DNA of 56,555 nucleotides from CAG-273 sp051891195 (lineage in GTDB: Bacteria; Bacillota; Clostridia; TANB77; CAG-508). The stretch lies in the NCBI GenBank assembly GCA_051891195.1, contig JBJFEZ010000016.1, positions 1-56,555 of the forward strand, in the 5' to 3' direction. Below the pieces are notes generated by a model, which worked only from the letters and a program-made list of their open reading frames with translations, was not told the DNA's origin and ran no database searches. The position numbers and the translations under genes were made by a program. Positions 54,307 to 56,555 of the stretch are shown here, one piece after another. Numbering within the stretch: the stretch's first letter is position 1; every line of letters begins with the position of its first letter.

Positions 54307-55845
54307 TTAGTTTTTCCAATATTTTTTATCTAAACTTCTATACTGTATAGCCTCTGCAATATGTGCTTTTTGTATATTACTAGAATTATCTAAATCTGCT
54401 ATAGTTCTAGCCACTTTTAATATTCTTCCATATGCTCTAGCACTTAACCCCATTTTTTCAAATGCTATTTCTAATATTTTTTTGCTTTCTTTGTCTAATT
54501 TGCAGTATTTTGAAATAAGCTTAGGTGTTAGGCTAGAATTTGAGTAGATATTTTCTTGTTTGTATCTTTCTAGCTGAATGCTTCTTGCTTTGTTTACTCT
54601 TTTCTTTATTTCTTCTGAGCTTTCTGGAATTTCTTCGTTTTCTAACTTTTGGTATTTAACAGGGCTTACTTCTATTTGAATATCAATTCTGTCTAAGAGC
54701 GGTCCACTTATTTTTCCCATATATTTTGATATAGCTTGTGGTGTACAGGTACATTCTTTGTCTGCAGAACCGTAAAACCCGCAAGGGCACGGATTCATTG
54801 ATGATACAAACATAAACTCACACGGATATGTAAAACTTCCATTTACTCTGCTAATTGTTACAATTCCATCTTCTAGTGGACCTCTCAATACTTCTAATGT
54901 GTGTTGATTAAATTCTGGTAGTTCGTCTAGAAATAATACCCCATAATGTGCTAGACTAATTTCTCCAGGTTTTGGTATTGCACCACCACCTACTAATGAT
55001 ACCCCTGATATTGTATGATGTGGTGAGCGAAACGGTCTTGTTGTAATAATTGGAGTATCTGGCTTTAAAACTCCGGCAATACTATGTATTTTGGTAATTT
55101 CTAAAGCTTCTTCAAAAGTTAAGTCTGGTAAAATTGAAGGAATTCTTCTTGCAAGCATAGTTTTTCCGTGAACCTGGGCTTCCGAATTAGTAAGCAATTA
55201 TGTCCGTCCAGCTGCAGCTATTTCAATGGCTCTTTTTACATTTTCTTGCCCTTTTACTTCTGAAAAATCTAGTTGCATAGTTTTGCTTTTTTCTAGGCAA
55301 TCTTTCCAATTTGTTGTGGAATTTTGTATTGTTGTTTGACCATTTAAATAACTAACAACTTCATTTAGGTCATATGCTCCTAGTATTTCTATTCCATCTA
55401 TAACAGAAGCTTCTTTTTGATTTTGTTTTGGTAAAATTACTTTTTTTATTCCTTGCTTTTTTGCTTCAATGCAAATAGGCAATGCTCCATTTATTGGGTT
55501 TAGATTACCATTTAATGATAATTCTCCAATCATTAAAATATCTTGAGAATTTATTTGATTTATAATGTCAAGACCTTTTAGAATTCCCACTGCTATTGGA
55601 AGGTCAAATATAGAGCCTTCCTTTTTTATTTCTGCTGGTGCCAAATTTACTACTATTTTTCTGCTAAACAATTCATATCCAGAATTTTTAATTGCTGTTC
55701 TAACTCTTTCTTTAGCCTCTTTTACACTAGCATCTGGAAGTCCTACAATATTCCAAGATGGCATACCAGCTGAAATATCAACTTGCACATCAATTAAAAA
55801 GCCTTCTAGTCCGTGTAAGGCCATACTTTTTGTTATAGATAACAT
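54307..55845 (-). CDS. comM: ComM/YifB Mg-chelatase-like ATPase, recoded at three CGG codons
   Basis: The reconstructed protein has 511 residues, near the usual 500-510. ComM is a hexameric helicase that promotes branch migration in natural transformation. An N-terminal ChlI-type domain (1-170) leads to the AAA+ core. The Walker A region needs three skips: IEIAAAG, GHNCLLI, GSPGS, GKTMLARRIPSIL. Each break is an in-frame CGG (55204-55206, 55182-55184, 55166-55168) read as Gly. Walker B is GVLFLDELPEF. A zinc-type cysteine cluster MNPCPCGFYGSADKECTC and the C-terminal domain follow. Length 1539 minus 3 gives 512 codons. Frame 0 would stop at 55198. Confidence 0.92.
55166..55168 (-). other. CGG recoding site 3 of comM (CGGA read as the Walker A Gly)
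   Basis: Context GGT TCA C GGA AAA ACT, giving GSGKT. This glycine is invariant in P-loops. Confidence 0.92.
55182..55184 (-). other. CGG recoding site 2 of comM (CGGA read as Gly)
   Basis: Context CTA ATT C GGA AGC, giving LIGSPG, the start of the P-loop. It lies 22 nt after site 1. Confidence 0.92.
55204..55206 (-). other. CGG recoding site 1 of comM (CGGA read as Gly214)
   Basis: Context GCT GGA C GGA CAT, giving AAAGGHN. In frame 0 TAA follows two codons later. Confidence 0.92.
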
Positions 55846-55919
55846 TTTTTGAAAATCTCCTTTAGAATTTTTTGATTTAAATTTTTTTGAATTAAATTAT
55901 TTGATTTAAAACTATAGAA

Positions 55920-55948
55920 ATTATACATCACCTGAATTAATATTTCAA
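55920..55948 (-). promoter_or_regulatory. Strong promoter of the comM operon
   Basis: On the minus strand TTGAAA and a perfect TATAAT are separated by 17 nt. The leader to comM is about 70 nt and ends in AAAGGAG. Confidence 0.75.
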
Positions 55949-56102
55949 GTATTTTTCCATCTTTTTACAATTTTTGTTGCTTCTCGACAGTTTTTTCATT
56001 TTTTTATAATTATTTTATGTTATACTTATATTAATTCTAAAACGTTTTAGTTGCTTTCTTAAGTTATTTTTCTTTAATAACTTATACTACTATTTTTATC
56101 AA

Positions 56103-56142
56103 AAAATAGCAATGACTTTATTTTTTCTATCATTGCTATTTT
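56103..56142. terminator. Bidirectional terminator after the MazG-like gene
   Basis: Perfect 13-bp arms AAAATAGCAATGA and TCATTGCTATTTT enclose a 14-nt loop. A-rich and T-rich flanks fit both strands. Confidence 0.8.
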
Positions 56143-56145
56143 CTA

Positions 56146-56493
56146 TTATTTCCATTCTCTTTTAAAATTTAACTCTTCTTTGTTTTTTAAAGCTTGAACT
56201 AGGTCTATATCTAGTAATTCATACATTCCCATTAAACAAATAAACACATCTACCATTTCATTTTCTAGGCTTGAGCTATAGTCTTTATGTGCATCAACTA
56301 ATAAATTGTTGTCTGTTTTTCTTACTTCTTTTGCAAGTTCTCCTATTTCTTCTGTTAGTAGAATCATTCTTTCTAATAAGCTTGTTCTAAATTTTCTTGT
56401 TTCAATCATATCTTTTATATATTTTTGTAATTCCTCTACACTACTTTTTTTACTTAGTTTATCTAATTCTATTTTTAGGTCATTTTTATCCAT
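56146..56493 (-). CDS. MazG-like nucleotide pyrophosphohydrolase
   Basis: A 115-residue all-alpha NTP pyrophosphatase of the MazG/dUTPase-like superfamily, which removes non-canonical nucleoside triphosphates. The metal-binding motifs are LTEEIGELAKEVRK and ENEMVDVFICLMG (ExxE then ExxxD spacing). It is a single-domain form. It is monocistronic, ended by the terminator at 56103-56142. Substrate unknown. Confidence 0.88.
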   Translation of the reverse strand: MDKNDLKIELDKLSKKSSVEELQKYIKDMIETRKFRTSLLERMILLTEEIGELAKEVRKTDNNLLVDAHKDYSSSLENEMVDVFICLMGMYELLDIDLVQALKNKEELNFKREWK

Positions 56494-56555
56494 TTATATT
56501 ACCTTGTATAATATATTAAACATAAAATTTCATATATTATACTTATCCTTTCTCC

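Larger units (their letters stand above)
55846..56145. other. Intergenic region between comM and the MazG-like gene
   Basis: The 300 nt contain the comM promoter (55920-55948) with an AT-rich leader and the terminator of the MazG-like gene (56103-56142). No gene is seen. Confidence 0.6.

Noticed and set aside
15612..55206. Sequencing or assembly error as the cause of the frame breaks
   Set aside because: All breaks are the same event, one C before an in-phase GGA or GGT, with no break at homopolymers or at out-of-phase GGA. Errors cannot recognise codon phase. Read-level data would still be needed for full proof.
15612..55206. RF2-type programmed frameshifting
   Set aside because: prfB sites use an in-frame stop codon and an upstream Shine-Dalgarno-like stimulator. 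Here the codon is CGG, no stop is at the site and no stimulator is shared.
15612..55206. CGG reassigned as an ordinary triplet (for example to Trp or Gln)
   Set aside because: A triplet reassignment would keep the frame. Here the frame must change by one base at every site.
54307..55845. comM, cwlD, the permease and other broken genes as pseudogenes
   Set aside because: Apart from the CGG sites they are intact, of normal length, with conserved catalytic motifs and good ribosome binding sites.
1..56555. CRISPR arrays, rRNA genes, IS transposases, group II introns
   Set aside because: No regularly spaced direct repeats, rRNA signatures, transposase motifs or reverse transcriptase motifs were found.

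Overview
The window is very AT-rich and reads as a chromosomal segment of a low-GC, strictly anaerobic member of the Bacillota (Clostridia type). The evidence is the anaerobic ribonucleotide reductase pair nrdD/nrdG, a 2[4Fe-4S] ferredoxin, RicT, a YmfF/YmfH pair, Spo0E-like and CwlD-like sporulation genes, and strong AGGAGG-type ribosome binding sites. Species cannot be fixed from the sequence; an uncultured gut lineage is a guess. Nearly all genes are on the minus strand.

The main result is a recoding rule. Nine genes look frameshifted, and every break is the same event: an in-frame CGG codon after which the protein continues in the +1 frame, so that CGGA (12 times) or CGGT (twice) is read as one glycine. 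There are 14 such sites: comM 3, cwlD 2, the T4SS lytic enzyme 2, an ABC permease 2, and one each in the GGDEF gene, a VirB6-like gene, a pilin gene and two other T4SS-locus genes. In every case the gene length minus one base per CGG is an exact multiple of three. I found no in-frame CGG read as arginine in any gene of the window, whereas CGT, CGC, CGA, AGA and AGG are used. The same four bases CGGA or CGGT occur dozens of times with C as a third codon base and cause no shift, so the trigger is the CGG codon in frame. Phase dependence argues against sequencing error. The restored glycines include the Walker A glycine of ComM and the GHG zinc motif of CwlD.

Layout: 147-1421, a plus-strand membrane glycosyltransferase. 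1518-6541, an operon walR-walK-lepB-holB-ricT-ferredoxin. 6752-14962, a giant cyclic beta-glucan synthase-like protein. 15056-17747, cwlD, a GGDEF protein and a membrane Ig-like protein. 17917-22305, a thioester-domain surface adhesin with tandem repeats. 22787-22957, tRNA-Cys and tRNA-Gly. 23011-24264, dacF. 24321-38744, a type IV secretion-like locus with three VirB2-like pilins, PrgI, a TraC-like protein, VirB4, VirB6-like, VirB8/NTF2-like proteins and a two-domain cell-wall lytic enzyme, but no relaxase or coupling protein. 38949-46955, spo0E-like, ymfH, ymfF, yqeY, rpsU, prs, nrdG and nrdD. 47788-50508, an ABC importer. 50634-55845, an apparent operon comM-dprA-yraN-cysK-like-GH25 lysozyme-small protein. 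56146-56493, a MazG-like protein.

The recoded genes are concentrated in DNA-handling, secretion and cell-wall functions (T4SS locus, comM, cwlD) and are absent from the housekeeping genes here. The shift may therefore be a coordinated translational switch and not merely a tolerated oddity. Other structure: three terminator-like hairpins whose 3' arms contain the Shine-Dalgarno of the next gene, and three MITE-like or structured-RNA elements, two of which sit inside what should be operons.
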